A stretch of 64,000 nucleotides of DNA. Source: Starkeya sp. ORNL1 (GTDB taxonomy: Bacteria; Pseudomonadota; Alphaproteobacteria; Rhizobiales; Xanthobacteraceae). Every line of letters starts with the position of its first letter. The first letter of the stretch is position 1. Location: assembly GCF_012971745.1 (NCBI RefSeq), contig NZ_CP048834.1:4650001-4714000 (forward strand), read 5' to 3'. The notes beneath the pieces were generated by a model. It saw nothing but the letters and a program-made list of their open reading frames with translations, ran no database searches and was not told the origin of the DNA. This document shows positions 25,743 to 35,209 of this stretch, piece after piece. Both the position numbers and the translations under genes were made by a program.

Positions 25743-26753
25743 ATGGGGAGCCGGGGGGACACCTTGAAGCTGCGCGACGTCGCCCGCGCGGCCGGCGTCA
25801 GCGAGATCACGGTGTCCCGCGTCATCCGCTCCAAGGGGCCGATCGCGGAGGAGACGCGCCAGCGCGTAGAGGCGGCGATCCGCGCCATCGGCTATGTGCC
25901 GAACCGCCTTGCCGGGGCGCTGCGCACCACCGCCGTGTCGGAACTGGTCGGCGTGGTGTTGCCCTCGCTCAACAACATCGTCTTCCTCGACGTGCTGCGC
26001 GGTCTCAATGAGGTTTTGTCCGCCGGCGGGTTTCGCTCGGTCATCAGCGTCACCGAATACAGTCCCGAGGCGGAATGCGAACTGGTGCGCTCGCTGCTGT
26101 CGTGGCGGCCGGCCGCGATCATCGTCACCGGTCGGCAGCATGAAGCGGCGACCGAACGGCTGCTGAGCGAGGCCAGTGTGCCGGTGATTGAGTTGATGGA
26201 CACTGACGGCGCGCCGATCGACATCGCCATCGGCATGTCGCACGCCAAGGCCGGGCAGGACATGGCCCGGCATCTGCTGGGGCGCGGCTACCGGCGCTTC
26301 GGCTATATCGGGCCGGTCCTGACGAAGGATCTGCGCGCCGGCGCGCGGTGCGATGCGTTCGTGGAAACGCTGCGCGCGGCCGGCGCCCAACTGCTCGGCA
26401 CCGAGACGATGTCCGGGCCTTCGCCGGTGCAGGGCGGGCGCGATGCGCTCGCCCGTCTGCTGGCTGCGCATCCCGCTATCGAGGCGGTCTATTTCTCCAA
26501 TGACGATGCCGCCATAGGCGGCCTGTTCCATTGCATGGCCGAGGGCATCGCCGTGCCCGAGAGGCTGGCGATTGCCGGCTTCAACGGGCTCGATGTCGGG
26601 CAATTAATGCCGAAGCCGCTGACCACGACGCTGACACGGCGCTTCGAGATGGGATGCCGCGCGGGTGCCGCCATCCTCGACCAGTTGGCCGGCATCGAGG
26701 TGCCGAAAATCAGCGATCTCGGGTTCGAGCTGATCCCGGGCGCAACCGCCTAA
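25743..26753 (+). CDS. LacI family transcriptional regulator of the tetronate genes
   Basis: The frame opens at ATG 25743 (336 residues). TTG 25764, behind GGGGGGAC, is an alternative start and would begin exactly at the helix-turn-helix (KLRDVARAAGVSEITVSRVI). The hinge helix NRLAGALRT and the sugar-binding-protein-like effector domain follow. It is the first gene of an operon with otnK and otnC. Matching palindromes upstream of this gene and of ltnD indicate it represses both in response to a tetronate or its catabolite, which is inferred. Confidence 0.9.
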   Translation: MGSRGDTLKLRDVARAAGVSEITVSRVIRSKGPIAEETRQRVEAAIRAIGYVPNRLAGALRTTAVSELVGVVLPSLNNIVFLDVLRGLNEVLSAGGFRSVISVTEYSPEAECELVRSLLSWRPAAIIVTGRQHEAATERLLSEASVPVIELMDTDGAPIDIAIGMSHAKAGQDMARHLLGRGYRRFGYIGPVLTKDLRAGARCDAFVETLRAAGAQLLGTETMSGPSPVQGGRDALARLLAAHPAIEAVYFSNDDAAIGGLFHCMAEGIAVPERLAIAGFNGLDVGQLMPKPLTTTLTRRFEMGCRAGAAILDQLAGIEVPKISDLGFELIPGATA

Positions 26754-26762
26754 ACGGAGGAA

Positions 26763-28040
26763 GTGTTGAGTATTCTGCTTGGGTGCATAGCCGACGATTT
26801 CACCGGCGCAACCGATCTCGCCGGCATATTGGTCAATGGCGGCATGCGCACGCTGGTGACGATCGGCGTTCCGGAACGCGCCATTCCGGCCGATGTCGAC
26901 GCGGTCGTCGTCGCCCTGAAATCGCGCACCACGCCGCCCGACGAGGCGATACGGGATTCGCTTGGAGCGCTCGACTATCTGCGCCGGCAGGGCACCCGCC
27001 AATATTACTTCAAATATTGCTCGACCTTCGATTCCACCGATCGCGGCAATATCGGCCCGGTGGCGGAAGCCTTGATGGGCGCGCTCGGTGCCGCTTTCAC
27101 CATTGCCTGTCCGGCATTCCCGGCCAATGCGCGAACCATCTATAAGGGCTATCTGTTCGTCGGCGACGTGCTGCTCAATGAGAGCGGGATGCGCAACCAT
27201 CCGCTGACGCCGATGACCCACGCCAATCTGGTGCGGGTGCTGGCCCTTCAATCCACCCGGCCGGTCGGGCTGGTCGAACATGGCACGGTCGCCCGCGGTG
27301 CCCCCGCGATCACCGAGCGCTTCGCCGCACTCCAGGCGAAGGGCGACTATTGCGCCATCGTCGACGCGCTCTCCAATGATGACCTCATGGTGCTGGGCGA
27401 AGCCTGCCGCGACATGGTGCTGCTCACCGGCGGCTCCGGCGCCGCGCTCGGCCTGCCGGCCAATTTCGTGCGCGCCGGATTGCTGAGGCTGACCGACGCC
27501 GCCGACCGCCTGCCGCCCAGCGACGGGGCGCGCGCAGTGCTGGCGGGAAGCTGCTCCACCGCGACGCAGGCGCAAGTGGCGAAGATGCGCGCCACCCATC
27601 CGGCCTTCGAGATTGATCCGGTCGCGCTCGCCGCCGGCGAGGATATCGTCGGCGCGGCATTGGAATGGGCCACGCCGAAGCTGGGGCAGGAGCCGATCCT
27701 GATCTCCTCCACCGCTTCGCCGGACGCGGTGCGCTCCGCTCAGGCGCGTTATGGCGCCGAGCGCTTGGGCGGCTTGATCGAGAATACCCTCGCCAATATC
27801 GCCGGCGGGCTGGTGGAGCGCGACGTCGGCCAACTTATCGTTGCCGGCGGCGAGACTTCGGGCGCGGTGACCAAGGCGCTCGGTGTGCAGAGTCTCAGGA
27901 TCGGCCCGCAGATCGATCCCGGCGTGCCGTGGACGCAGGCCGATCGCGGGCCGGGCAATCGGCCTCTGGCGCTGGCGCTGAAGTCCGGCAATTTCGGCAC
28001 CGAGGATTTCTTCCTCAAGGCATGGAACCTGCTGGTATGA
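26763..28040 (+). CDS. otnK: 3-oxo-tetronate kinase (DUF1537 four-carbon acid sugar kinase)
   Basis: The 425-residue protein carries the N-terminal substrate domain motif CIADDFTGATDLAG and the C-terminal nucleotide domain (LIVAGGETSGAVTKALGV) that define the four-carbon acid sugar kinase family. It phosphorylates 3-oxo-tetronate at C4 in D-erythronate and L-threonate catabolism. GTG 26763 opens the frame, but TTG 26766 has the better distance to CGGAGG. It is nine bases after the LacI gene and overlaps otnC by four bases. Confidence 0.92.
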   Translation: MLSILLGCIADDFTGATDLAGILVNGGMRTLVTIGVPERAIPADVDAVVVALKSRTTPPDEAIRDSLGALDYLRRQGTRQYYFKYCSTFDSTDRGNIGPVAEALMGALGAAFTIACPAFPANARTIYKGYLFVGDVLLNESGMRNHPLTPMTHANLVRVLALQSTRPVGLVEHGTVARGAPAITERFAALQAKGDYCAIVDALSNDDLMVLGEACRDMVLLTGGSGAALGLPANFVRAGLLRLTDAADRLPPSDGARAVLAGSCSTATQAQVAKMRATHPAFEIDPVALAAGEDIVGAALEWATPKLGQEPILISSTASPDAVRSAQARYGAERLGGLIENTLANIAGGLVERDVGQLIVAGGETSGAVTKALGVQSLRIGPQIDPGVPWTQADRGPGNRPLALALKSGNFGTEDFFLKAWNLLV

Positions 28041-28702
28041 GCGCGGCGATCCACAGCAACGCGGAAGAGAATGCGCTGCGCGAGCGCATCTGCGAGACCG
28101 GGGCCTCGCTGTTCAATCGCGGGCTCACTGCGGGGAGCAGCGGCAATATCAGCGTGCGCCTCGGCGACATGTGGCTGATGACGCCGACCAATGCCTCACT
28201 CGGTGCGCTCGATCCGGCGCGGCTCTCCAAGATCGACGGTGAGGGGCGCCTTGTCTCCGGGGACCCGCCGACCAAGGAGGCGCCGCTGCATCACGGCATG
28301 TATGCCGAGCGGCCGCAGGCCGGCGCCATCGTCCATCTGCACTCCACCTATTCGGCGGCCGTGTCCTGCATGGAGGGGCTCGACGCGGCCAACTGCATCC
28401 CGCCGCTGACGCCGTACTTCGTGATGAAGATCGGCCGGCTGCCGCTGATCCCCTATCATCCGCCGGGCGCGTCCACCCTTGCAACCGCGGTTCGCCAGCA
28501 GGCCTGCGCCCATTGCGCGGTGCTGCTGGCCAATCACGGGCCGGTGGTGTCGGGCGCCAGCCTCGACAAGGCGACGCAGGCGATCGAGGAACTGGAGGAA
28601 ACGGCGAAGCTGTTCCTGCTGCTGCGCGGCGAGCGCACGCGGGTGCTGACCTGCGACGAGGTGACGGACCTGGAGACGCGGTTTGGTCCCGCGGGTGGGT
28701 GA
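28037..28702 (+). CDS. otnC: 3-oxo-tetronate 4-phosphate decarboxylase (class II aldolase family)
   Basis: The 221-residue zinc enzyme has the class II aldolase motifs GLTAGSSGNISVRL, the acid KEAPLHHGMY, metal-ligand histidines in IVHLHSTYSAAV, and a third His in LLANHGPVVSG. In the tetronate pathway it decarboxylates 3-oxo-tetronate 4-phosphate to dihydroxyacetone phosphate. The ATG overlaps the otnK stop (ATGA). It ends the operon, and a palindromic repeat follows between it and the convergent ltnD. Confidence 0.92.
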   Translation: MSAAIHSNAEENALRERICETGASLFNRGLTAGSSGNISVRLGDMWLMTPTNASLGALDPARLSKIDGEGRLVSGDPPTKEAPLHHGMYAERPQAGAIVHLHSTYSAAVSCMEGLDAANCIPPLTPYFVMKIGRLPLIPYHPPGASTLATAVRQQACAHCAVLLANHGPVVSGASLDKATQAIEELEETAKLFLLLRGERTRVLTCDEVTDLETRFGPAGG

Positions 28703-28713
28703 TACCTCCGGGT

Positions 28714-28816
28714 CGTCATCCCGGAACGGCCGCAGGTCGTATCCGGGATCGTAGGAAGGTGTTGTGCATCACCTTCCCACGATCCCGGCTCTGCGCTGCG
28801 CTCCGGCCGGGATGAC
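28714..28816. repeat. Palindromic intergenic repeat, family B copy 1
   Basis: The unit opens GTCATCCCGGAACGGCCGCA and closes with its complement CGGCCGGGATGAC, with inner arms ATCCGGGATCG and CGATCCCGG. Copies are at 45484-45580 and 54736-54830. It sits between convergent genes, where it could serve as a bidirectional terminator. Confidence 0.85.
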
Positions 28817-28837
28817 AATGAAATCCTTGTCTGCCCT

Positions 28838-29725
28838 TCACACCCCCGGCAGGTCCAGCCCCGCAATCTGCGCATAAAGCCGGGCGACGGAGGAATCATC
28901 GTCGCGGCCCATGCCGGCGGAGGCGGTCATCAGGAACATCTGCAGCGCGGAGCCGGCGATCGGCGTCGCGAAGCGGGAGGCGCGGGAGATGTCGGTGACG
29001 ATGCCGAGATCCTTGGTGAAGATATCGACGGCACTCCGCGGCTGGTAGTCGCCGTCGAGCACGTGCTGGATGCGATCCTCGAACATCCAGCTGTTGCCGG
29101 CCGAGGCGGTGATGACCTCGTACACCTTGGCGATGTCGAGCCCCAGCATGCGGGCGAACACGATCGCCTCGCAGGCGGCGGCGATGTGCACGCCGGCCAG
29201 CAACTGGTTGACGATCTTGAAGGACGAACCGATGCCTGGCTCGTCGCCGAGTATGTAGGACTTGGTCGCCATCGCATTGAGCACGGGCCGGGCCCCTGCC
29301 AGCGCCGCCGGACTGCCCGACGCCATCACGGTGAGCTCGCCTGCCGCCGCGCGCTTCGCGCCGCCACTTAGGGGCGCGTCGACATAAAGCCGGCCGGAAT
29401 CCTCGACCAGCTTCGCAAGGGCGCGCGCCCGGTCCGGCGCCATGGTGGCGCAGGACAGCAAGACCGCACCCGGGGCGCTGCTTGCCAGCACGCCGCCCGA
29501 GAGCACCGCCTCGGTCTGCTTGTCATTGACCACGACGATGACGATGGCATTCGCGCCGTCCGCGGCCTCTTCCGCGCTGCCCCTCGCGTCGCCGCCGTCG
29601 GCCGTGAATCGGGCTCGGGTCTCGGCGGAGATGTCGAAGGCGGAGACCTCCAGCCCGGCGCGACGCAGCGAGGAGGCGATGCCATATCCCATGGCGCCGA
29701 GACCGATAACCGCGACTTTCATCAT
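28838..29725 (-). CDS. ltnD: L-threonate dehydrogenase (3-hydroxyisobutyrate dehydrogenase family)
   Basis: The 295-residue NAD-dependent beta-hydroxyacid dehydrogenase has the Rossmann motif VIGLGAMGYG at residues 6-15, the substrate loop DAPLSGGAKRAAAGELTVMA, and the catalytic lysine region GSSFKIVNQLLAG. The family member LtnD oxidises L-threonate at C2 to 2-oxo-tetronate, which OtnI, OtnK and OtnC then process. Two ATG codons (29725, 29722) follow GGGGGAG. A LacI-type operator lies 13 bases upstream, so the gene appears to belong to the neighbouring LacI regulon despite its opposite orientation. Confidence 0.88.
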   Translation of the reverse strand: MMKVAVIGLGAMGYGIASSLRRAGLEVSAFDISAETRARFTADGGDARGSAEEAADGANAIVIVVVNDKQTEAVLSGGVLASSAPGAVLLSCATMAPDRARALAKLVEDSGRLYVDAPLSGGAKRAAAGELTVMASGSPAALAGARPVLNAMATKSYILGDEPGIGSSFKIVNQLLAGVHIAAACEAIVFARMLGLDIAKVYEVITASAGNSWMFEDRIQHVLDGDYQPRSAVDIFTKDLGIVTDISRASRFATPIAGSALQMFLMTASAGMGRDDDSSVARLYAQIAGLDLPGV

Positions 29726-29737
29726 GCTCCCCCATCA

Positions 29738-29754
29738 GATGACAACGTTAACAT
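29738..29754. promoter_or_regulatory. LacI-type operator before ltnD
   Basis: GATGACAACGTTAACAT matches the site at 25682 in 16 of 17 bases. It lies directly upstream of the ltnD start on the minus strand. Confidence 0.7.
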
Positions 29755-29881
29755 AGCCTCCAAAGCGGGCGGCTGTCAGCCTGCACGGCGCGAATATCCG
29801 CTCGACCGTGCGGATAGGCCTTTCGTCCAACATCGCGGACTTTCGGCTCCAGGCAGGGTGACAGGGCAGAATTTTTGGACT

Positions 29882-29905
29882 ACTGGTCCGTAGACCGGTC
29901 CAGTT
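29882..29905. promoter_or_regulatory. FadR/GntR-type operator before the gntR gene
   Basis: ACTGGTC at 29882 and GACCGGT ending at 29899 form an inverted repeat with a four-base spacer, as in FadR-subfamily operators (TGGTC-N-GACCA type). TCCAGTT follows to 29905. The repeat overlaps the region where the longer frame of the regulator would begin, which argues for GTG 29920 as the start. Confidence 0.65.
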
Positions 29906-29919
29906 ATGGAGCTCGCTAC

Positions 29920-30714
29920 GTGCCGCGTGTAATCTCCCCGCTGCAGGAGGCCATCCACAAGCAGACGGCCAAGGAGATGATCAGTGAGAAGATCCTGTCG
30001 CTGATCGCGTCCGGCATATTGAAGGTCGATGACGAACTGCCGAGCGAGCGCGAACTGGCGGCCATGCTGTCGGTGAGCCGCGAGACGGTGCGCGGCGCCA
30101 TCCAGCGGCTGGCGGGGCAGGGCATCGTCCAGGTGTCGCAGGGCGCGCGCACCAAGATCGCACGCAGCGATGTCGATATCGCCAGTCACCGCATCGGCGT
30201 CACCAGCGCCAAGGCGATCAACGGCTACAGCCTTGCCGCCGTGCACGAGGCACGCCTGCTGGTGGAGAAGGTGGTGGTCGCCGACGCCGCCGAGCACCTC
30301 GGCGCCCATGAGATATCGCGGCTCGAGGAATCGCTCGAGACGCAGATGGTGGCCTGCAACGATCCGGTGCGGTTCCTGATCTGCGACCGCGAGTTCCATC
30401 TGACGATCTATTACGGCGCGAAAAACCGGCTGCTGACCGATTTCGTGGTCGACCTCTACACCTATATGCTCGATGTGCGCCGGGCGGCGATGTCGCGGGA
30501 GGGCGCCATCCGACGCAGCATCCAGGACCATGCCGAGATCGTCCGCGCCGTGCAGGCGCGCGATCCAGAGGCGGTGGCGGCGGCCTTCGAGAAGCACATC
30601 CAGCGCATCTACGACACCACGCGGCTGGTGAAAGCGGCGGACTCGGCGCCTGGCGAGCCGACCGGCGAAAGGCTGGCGGCGACCCTGCTCCGCGCCGTGC
30701 GGCCGCAGGAATAG
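29920..30714 (+). CDS. GntR family regulator, FadR (FCD) subfamily
   Basis: I chose GTG 29920 (264 residues), with TGGAG at 29907-29911, because the longer frame to 29875 would encode through a likely operator. The N-terminal winged helix (LKVDDELPSERELAAMLSVS, then RETVRGAIQRLAGQGIV) is followed by an all-helical FCD effector domain with acidic/His ligands (CDREFHLTIYYGAKN). Such proteins sense small carboxylates. Similar operator half-sites precede this gene and the importer gene at 31850, so it probably controls denD and the transporter. Confidence 0.88.
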   Translation: MPRVISPLQEAIHKQTAKEMISEKILSLIASGILKVDDELPSERELAAMLSVSRETVRGAIQRLAGQGIVQVSQGARTKIARSDVDIASHRIGVTSAKAINGYSLAAVHEARLLVEKVVVADAAEHLGAHEISRLEESLETQMVACNDPVRFLICDREFHLTIYYGAKNRLLTDFVVDLYTYMLDVRRAAMSREGAIRRSIQDHAEIVRAVQARDPEAVAAAFEKHIQRIYDTTRLVKAADSAPGEPTGERLAATLLRAVRPQE

Positions 30715-30745
30715 ACTTCATCAGCGAAAGCCAGGGGTTGGCGAC

Positions 30746-31738
30746 ATGCACATCCTGATCATCGGTGCGGCGGGGATGCTCGGTCGAAAGCTGAGCGATG
30801 CGCTGGTCCGGCGTGGGCACCTGCGCGGCAGCGATATCGACAAGCTCACCCTGGTCGATGTGGTCGAGCCGTCGCCGGCGCCGGCATGGCCGGAGGGCGT
30901 GACCTTCATCCGCACCGATCTCACCAGGCCGGGCGCTGCCGCCGGCCTGCTGGAAGATGCGCCGGACGTGATCTTCCACATGGCGGCCATCGTCTCCGCC
31001 GACGCCGAGGCGAATTTCGAAAAGGGCTACCAGGTCAATCTCGACGGCACGCGGGCCTTGTTCGAGGCGGTGCGGCTCAAGGGCAGCGGCAATGGATCGT
31101 ATCGGCCGCGCCTCGTTTTCACCTCCTCCATCGTGGTGTTCGGCGAGCCGTTCCCGGAGACCATCCCGGACAGCTTCTTCACTACGCCGCTGACCTCCTA
31201 CGGTACCCAGAAGGCGATCGGCGAATTGCTGCTGGCGGATTATTCGCGGCGCGGCTTCTTCGATGGCGTCGGCATCCGGCTGCCGACCATCACCGTCCGG
31301 CCGGGCAAGCCGAACAAGGCGGCATCGGGCTTCTTCTCCAGCATCCTGCGCGAGCCGCTGGTCGGCCAGGAGGCGGTGCTGCCGGTGGGCGAGGATGTGC
31401 GCCACTGGTTCGCCAGCCCGCGCTCGGCCATCCAGTTCATCCTGCGCGCCGCCGAGATCGATACCGGCGCGATGGGGGCGCGGCGCAGCCTGACGATGCC
31501 GGGCTTGTGTGCCACCGTGGGCGAGGAGATCGAGGCGCTGCGCCGCGTCGCTGGGAAGGCGGCAGCGGACCTCATCCGCCGCGAGCCCGATCCGATCATC
31601 GCCAGCATCATCAAGGGCTGGCCGCAGCGCTTCGATGCCAGCCGGGCGGAAGCGCTCGGCTTCCAGGCGGAGAAATCGTTCGACGAAATCATCCGCATCC
31701 ATATCGAGGACGAGCTGGACGGAGCGGTGCAAAGCTAG
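30746..31738 (+). CDS. denD: D-erythronate dehydrogenase (extended SDR family)
   Basis: The 330-residue protein has the extended-SDR NAD motif IIGAAGMLGRKL, the active-site Tyr-Lys pair in TSYGTQKAIGELL, and a SSIVVFG segment with the catalytic serine. It resembles DenD, which oxidises D-erythronate to 2-oxo-erythronate at the head of the tetronate pathway. The location beside ltnD, otnK and otnC supports that. It follows the GntR gene by 31 bases, probably in one transcript. Confidence 0.88.
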   Translation: MHILIIGAAGMLGRKLSDALVRRGHLRGSDIDKLTLVDVVEPSPAPAWPEGVTFIRTDLTRPGAAAGLLEDAPDVIFHMAAIVSADAEANFEKGYQVNLDGTRALFEAVRLKGSGNGSYRPRLVFTSSIVVFGEPFPETIPDSFFTTPLTSYGTQKAIGELLLADYSRRGFFDGVGIRLPTITVRPGKPNKAASGFFSSILREPLVGQEAVLPVGEDVRHWFASPRSAIQFILRAAEIDTGAMGARRSLTMPGLCATVGEEIEALRRVAGKAAADLIRREPDPIIASIIKGWPQRFDASRAEALGFQAEKSFDEIIRIHIEDELDGAVQS

Positions 31739-31752
31739 GTCTTTTCAGCCTT

Positions 31753-31777
31753 AACTGGACTGGTGGGCGTTCCAGTT
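31753..31777. promoter_or_regulatory. Putative GntR operator before the peptide-type ABC importer
   Basis: AACTGG at 31753-31758 and CCAGTT at 31772-31777 form an inverted repeat. A nested ACTGG/CCAGT pair gives another spacing. The CCAGTT half-site also occurs in the gntR operator region (29900-29905). A TTGACA at 31776-31781 could be the -35 box of the importer promoter. Confidence 0.5.
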
Positions 31778-31849
31778 GACAGGTTGCCGTTAAGAGTTCA
31801 GCCTGCCGCCAACAACGATAAGAGCCGAAGAGAATTGGGAGGAATAAGC

Positions 31850-33352
31850 ATGGTCACGCCGTGGCGACTCGTGCTCGCGGTCTCGCTCGCCCTGTTGAGT
31901 GCCAGTGTAGCGAGAGCCGAGGAAAGTATTAAGATCGTCCTGAATGCCGAGCCGAGAAGTCTGGAGCCGTGCCAGTCAACGGCAAGCGACGTCTCCCGGG
32001 TGCTGGCGCAGAACATAGTCGAATCGCTGACCGAGATCAGCACGAAAGACGGCTCGATCCAGCCGCGACTTGCTGTCTCCTGGCAGCAGATCAACCCCAC
32101 CACCTGGCGCTTCAAGCTGCGCGAGGGGGTGAAGTTCCAGAACGGCAAGCCGTTCACCGCCGCCGACGTGGTCTACACGCTGGACCGCATGCCGCTGGCG
32201 CCGCTGAACTGCCTGACGCGGCAGAAGATGTTCGGCGATGCGCAACTCACCTCCAGGGCGATCGACCCCACCACGGTCGAGGTCGTCACCAGCAAGCCGC
32301 TGCCCATCCTGCCGACCATGATGAGCGTGGTCTATGTGGTGCCCGAGGGCACCGACAATGCCGCGCCCTCGCGCGCGCCGGTCGGCACCGGCGCGTTCAA
32401 GTTCGTCTCCTGGAAGCCGGGCGAGAGCATCGTTCTGGAGCGCGCCAACACCTATTGGGGTCCCAAGCCGCAATTCGACAAGGCGACCTATATCTGGCGT
32501 GCGGAATCCGCGCTGCGCGCCGCCATGGTGGAAACCGCAGAGGCCGACATCGCCCAGTCGATCGCGCTGCAGGACGCCACCACGGAAGGCATGGACTTCG
32601 CCTATCAGAACGCCGAGACCACGCGCATCCGGCTCGATCTGCAGACGCCACCACTCAGCGACATCCGCGTTCGCAAGGCGCTGAACCTTGCCATCGACAA
32701 GGAAGCGCTGAAGGACCTGGTCGGCCGCGAGGTGACCGAATCCGCGCAATATGTCGTCTCGGCGATCAATGGCTTCAATCCGAACCTCAAGCCGTTCCCC
32801 TATGATCCGAAGGAAGCCAAGCGGCTGCTGGACGAGGCGCGCAAGGACGGCGTTCCGGTCGATGCCAAGCTCACCCTGATGACCCGCGACTCCTACTTCA
32901 GCAATGCGAAGGAAGTGGCGGAAGCCATGATGTCGATGTGGGCGGCGGTGGGCCTGAAGCTTGAGCTCAAGGTGGTCGATCCGGTCACCTTCTACAGCTT
33001 CCTCAACAAGCCTTTCCAGGATGGCCGCCGCCTGCTGCTCACCCATATGCACGACAACAATATGGGCGACGCCATCTTCACGCAGCTGTTCCTGTACACC
33101 CCGGAAGGCATCGCCTCGACCATCACCGACAAGCCGCTCGGCGAGTTGATCAACAAGGCCAGCGCGATGCAGGGGCCGGAACGTACCGCGGCGCTGCAGG
33201 AAGCGTTCCGCCGCATCCATGACGACATGGTCGCCGACGTCTTCATGTTCCACATGGTCGGCTACAGCCGGGTCAGCAAGCGGCTCAACTGGACCCCGGA
33301 CCTGTCCACCAACAACATGATCGAGATCGGCAAGGTCAAGCTGCGTAGTTGA
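31850..33352 (+). CDS. Peptide-type ABC transporter substrate-binding protein (SBP_bac_5)
   Basis: GGGAGGAATAAGC before ATG 31850 sets the start (500 residues). A signal peptide (WRLVLAVSLALLSASVARA) precedes a DppA/OppA-like fold with the cluster-5 signature around KLREGVKFQNGKPFTAADVV. Members bind oligopeptides, but several bind sugars, opines or acids. The gene follows denD across 111 bases with a GntR-type operator between, so the ligand may be a tetronate or related aldonate. That ligand is inference. Confidence 0.9.
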   Translation: MVTPWRLVLAVSLALLSASVARAEESIKIVLNAEPRSLEPCQSTASDVSRVLAQNIVESLTEISTKDGSIQPRLAVSWQQINPTTWRFKLREGVKFQNGKPFTAADVVYTLDRMPLAPLNCLTRQKMFGDAQLTSRAIDPTTVEVVTSKPLPILPTMMSVVYVVPEGTDNAAPSRAPVGTGAFKFVSWKPGESIVLERANTYWGPKPQFDKATYIWRAESALRAAMVETAEADIAQSIALQDATTEGMDFAYQNAETTRIRLDLQTPPLSDIRVRKALNLAIDKEALKDLVGREVTESAQYVVSAINGFNPNLKPFPYDPKEAKRLLDEARKDGVPVDAKLTLMTRDSYFSNAKEVAEAMMSMWAAVGLKLELKVVDPVTFYSFLNKPFQDGRRLLLTHMHDNNMGDAIFTQLFLYTPEGIASTITDKPLGELINKASAMQGPERTAALQEAFRRIHDDMVADVFMFHMVGYSRVSKRLNWTPDLSTNNMIEIGKVKLRS

Positions 33353-33387
33353 ACGCCAGCAGGGCGAGGGCAGGGACAGGAGGTTCG

Positions 33388-34296
33388 ATGTTCGGCGCAG
33401 TCTTGCAGAGGGTGGTGTTCGGCGCTCTCTCGATCTTCGGCGTGCTGATCGTCGTATTCTTTCTCGCGCGGCTGACCGGCGATCCGACGTCGATCATGCT
33501 GCCGGAGAATGCGACGGAAGAAGCCAAGGCCGCATTCCGCACCATGAACTATCTGGACCAGCCGATGCTGGTCCAGTTCTGGCACTATATCGCCTCGCTG
33601 GCCCGGCTGGATTTCGGCCAGTCCATGCTCTACCAGCGCCCGGCCATGGCCGCCGCGCTGCAGGCCTTGCCGAACACGCTGATGATTGCGGCGGCCGCGC
33701 TCGGCATCGCCATCGTGCTGGCGGTGGTCATCGGTTCGCTCGCCGCCTATCGGCCGGGAACGGTGTTCGATCGCATCACCACCGTCTCGTCGCTGGTCGG
33801 CGCCAGCGCGCCCGACTTCTGGGTCGCCATTGTCGGGGTGCTGGTGTTCGCGGTGTCGCTGCGCTGGCTGCCGACCTCCGGCACCGGCGGCATCAGCTAC
33901 TGGATCTTGCCGGTGTCGGTGCTGGCGCTGCGTCCGTTCGGCCTGATGGTGCAGGTGGTGCGCGGCTCGATGGTGACCGCGCTGAACGCGCCATACGTGA
34001 AGACCGCCCGCGCCAAGGGGGTGCGGCCGATCAACATCATCTTCGTGCACGCGCTGCGCAATTCGATGCTGCCGCTGCTGACCGTCGCCGCCGACCTCGC
34101 CGTCACCATGGCGAACGGCGCGGTGGTAGTGGAGACGGTGTTCGGCTGGCCGGGTATCGGCAAGCTCACCATCGACGCCATCCTGCAGCGCGACTTCCCG
34201 ATCATCCAGGCGGCGGTGCTGGTGACCGCGGTCGTGGTCTTCCTCGTCAACACCTCGGTCGATGTGTTGTATCGCGTTCTGGATCCCAGGATATGA
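33388..34296 (+). CDS. Peptide-type ABC transporter permease (DppB-like)
   Basis: ATG 33388 with CAGGAGG upstream gives 302 residues. It has the N-terminal helix FGALSIFGVLIVVFFLARLT, the periplasmic loop NYLDQPMLVQFWHYIASLAR typical of DppB/OppB, and the coupling loop KTARAKGVRPINIIFVHALR. It ends in a TM helix before the ATGA overlap with the next permease. It forms half of the channel of the importer. Confidence 0.92.
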   Translation: MFGAVLQRVVFGALSIFGVLIVVFFLARLTGDPTSIMLPENATEEAKAAFRTMNYLDQPMLVQFWHYIASLARLDFGQSMLYQRPAMAAALQALPNTLMIAAAALGIAIVLAVVIGSLAAYRPGTVFDRITTVSSLVGASAPDFWVAIVGVLVFAVSLRWLPTSGTGGISYWILPVSVLALRPFGLMVQVVRGSMVTALNAPYVKTARAKGVRPINIIFVHALRNSMLPLLTVAADLAVTMANGAVVVETVFGWPGIGKLTIDAILQRDFPIIQAAVLVTAVVVFLVNTSVDVLYRVLDPRI

Positions 34297-35209
34297 CCGT
34301 GACCGACGCCACTCCGCTCGAGCAACGGCGACCCGGCAAGGCCGCCAGCCTGCTGAGCGCCCTTGTCGCGGACAAGTTTGCGCTGTGCTCGGCGATCTTC
34401 CTCGTCTGCATCATCCTGATCGCGATCCTCGGGCCGGCCTTGTTCGGCGAACTCGCGACCAAGGTGAACATGAAGGCGCGCAACGTGCCGCCCTTGTCGT
34501 TCGCGCAAGGGTGGGAATTCGTGCTCGGCGGCGACAGTCTCGGCCGCAGCGTGCTGGCGAGGTTGTTCGTCGGGGCGCAGAACACGCTGCTGATCGCGTC
34601 CGTGAGCACGCTGTTCTCGTTCTGCGCCGGCGGCCTGCTCGGCCTCGCCGCCGGCTATTCGAGCAACACCGTCAGCCAGCTCATATTGCGCGTCACCGAC
34701 GTCATCATGAGCTTTCCTTCGCTGCTGCTGGCGCTGGTGGTGCTCTATCTGCTCGGCTCCAGCATCGCTAATGTGATCATCGTGCTGGCGATCACCCGTA
34801 TGCCGGTCTATCTGCGCACCGCGCGGGCGGAGACCATGGAGATCAAGCGCCGCAACTTCGTCGTCGCCGCCGAGACGCTTGGCTCGCGGCCCTCGCGCGT
34901 GCTGTTCCGGCATATATTGCCCTTGGTGCTGCCGACGCTGTGCACGATCGCGGCGGTGCAGTTCGCGGCGGTGGTGCTGATCGAATCCTCGCTCAGCTTC
35001 CTTGGCCTCGGCGTGCAATTGCCGGACTTCACCTGGGGCTCGATGGTGGCGAGCGGGCGCGCCTATCTCGGCACCGCGTGGTGGATCTCGTTCTTCCCGG
35101 GCGCGGCAATCCTGCTCACCACGCTGTCGCTCAACATGCTCGGCAACTGGCTGCGCATGGTGTCCGATCCCCAGCTGCGCTGGCGCCTGCAGCGTCGCGG
35201 GGTGAAGAA

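Noticed and set aside
26763..28040. Naming this kinase as a PdxA-linked or D-threonate kinase (DtnK)
   Set aside because: DUF1537 kinases also include D-threonate enzymes, but no pdxA2-like gene is nearby, while otnC, ltnD and denD are, so OtnK fits better.
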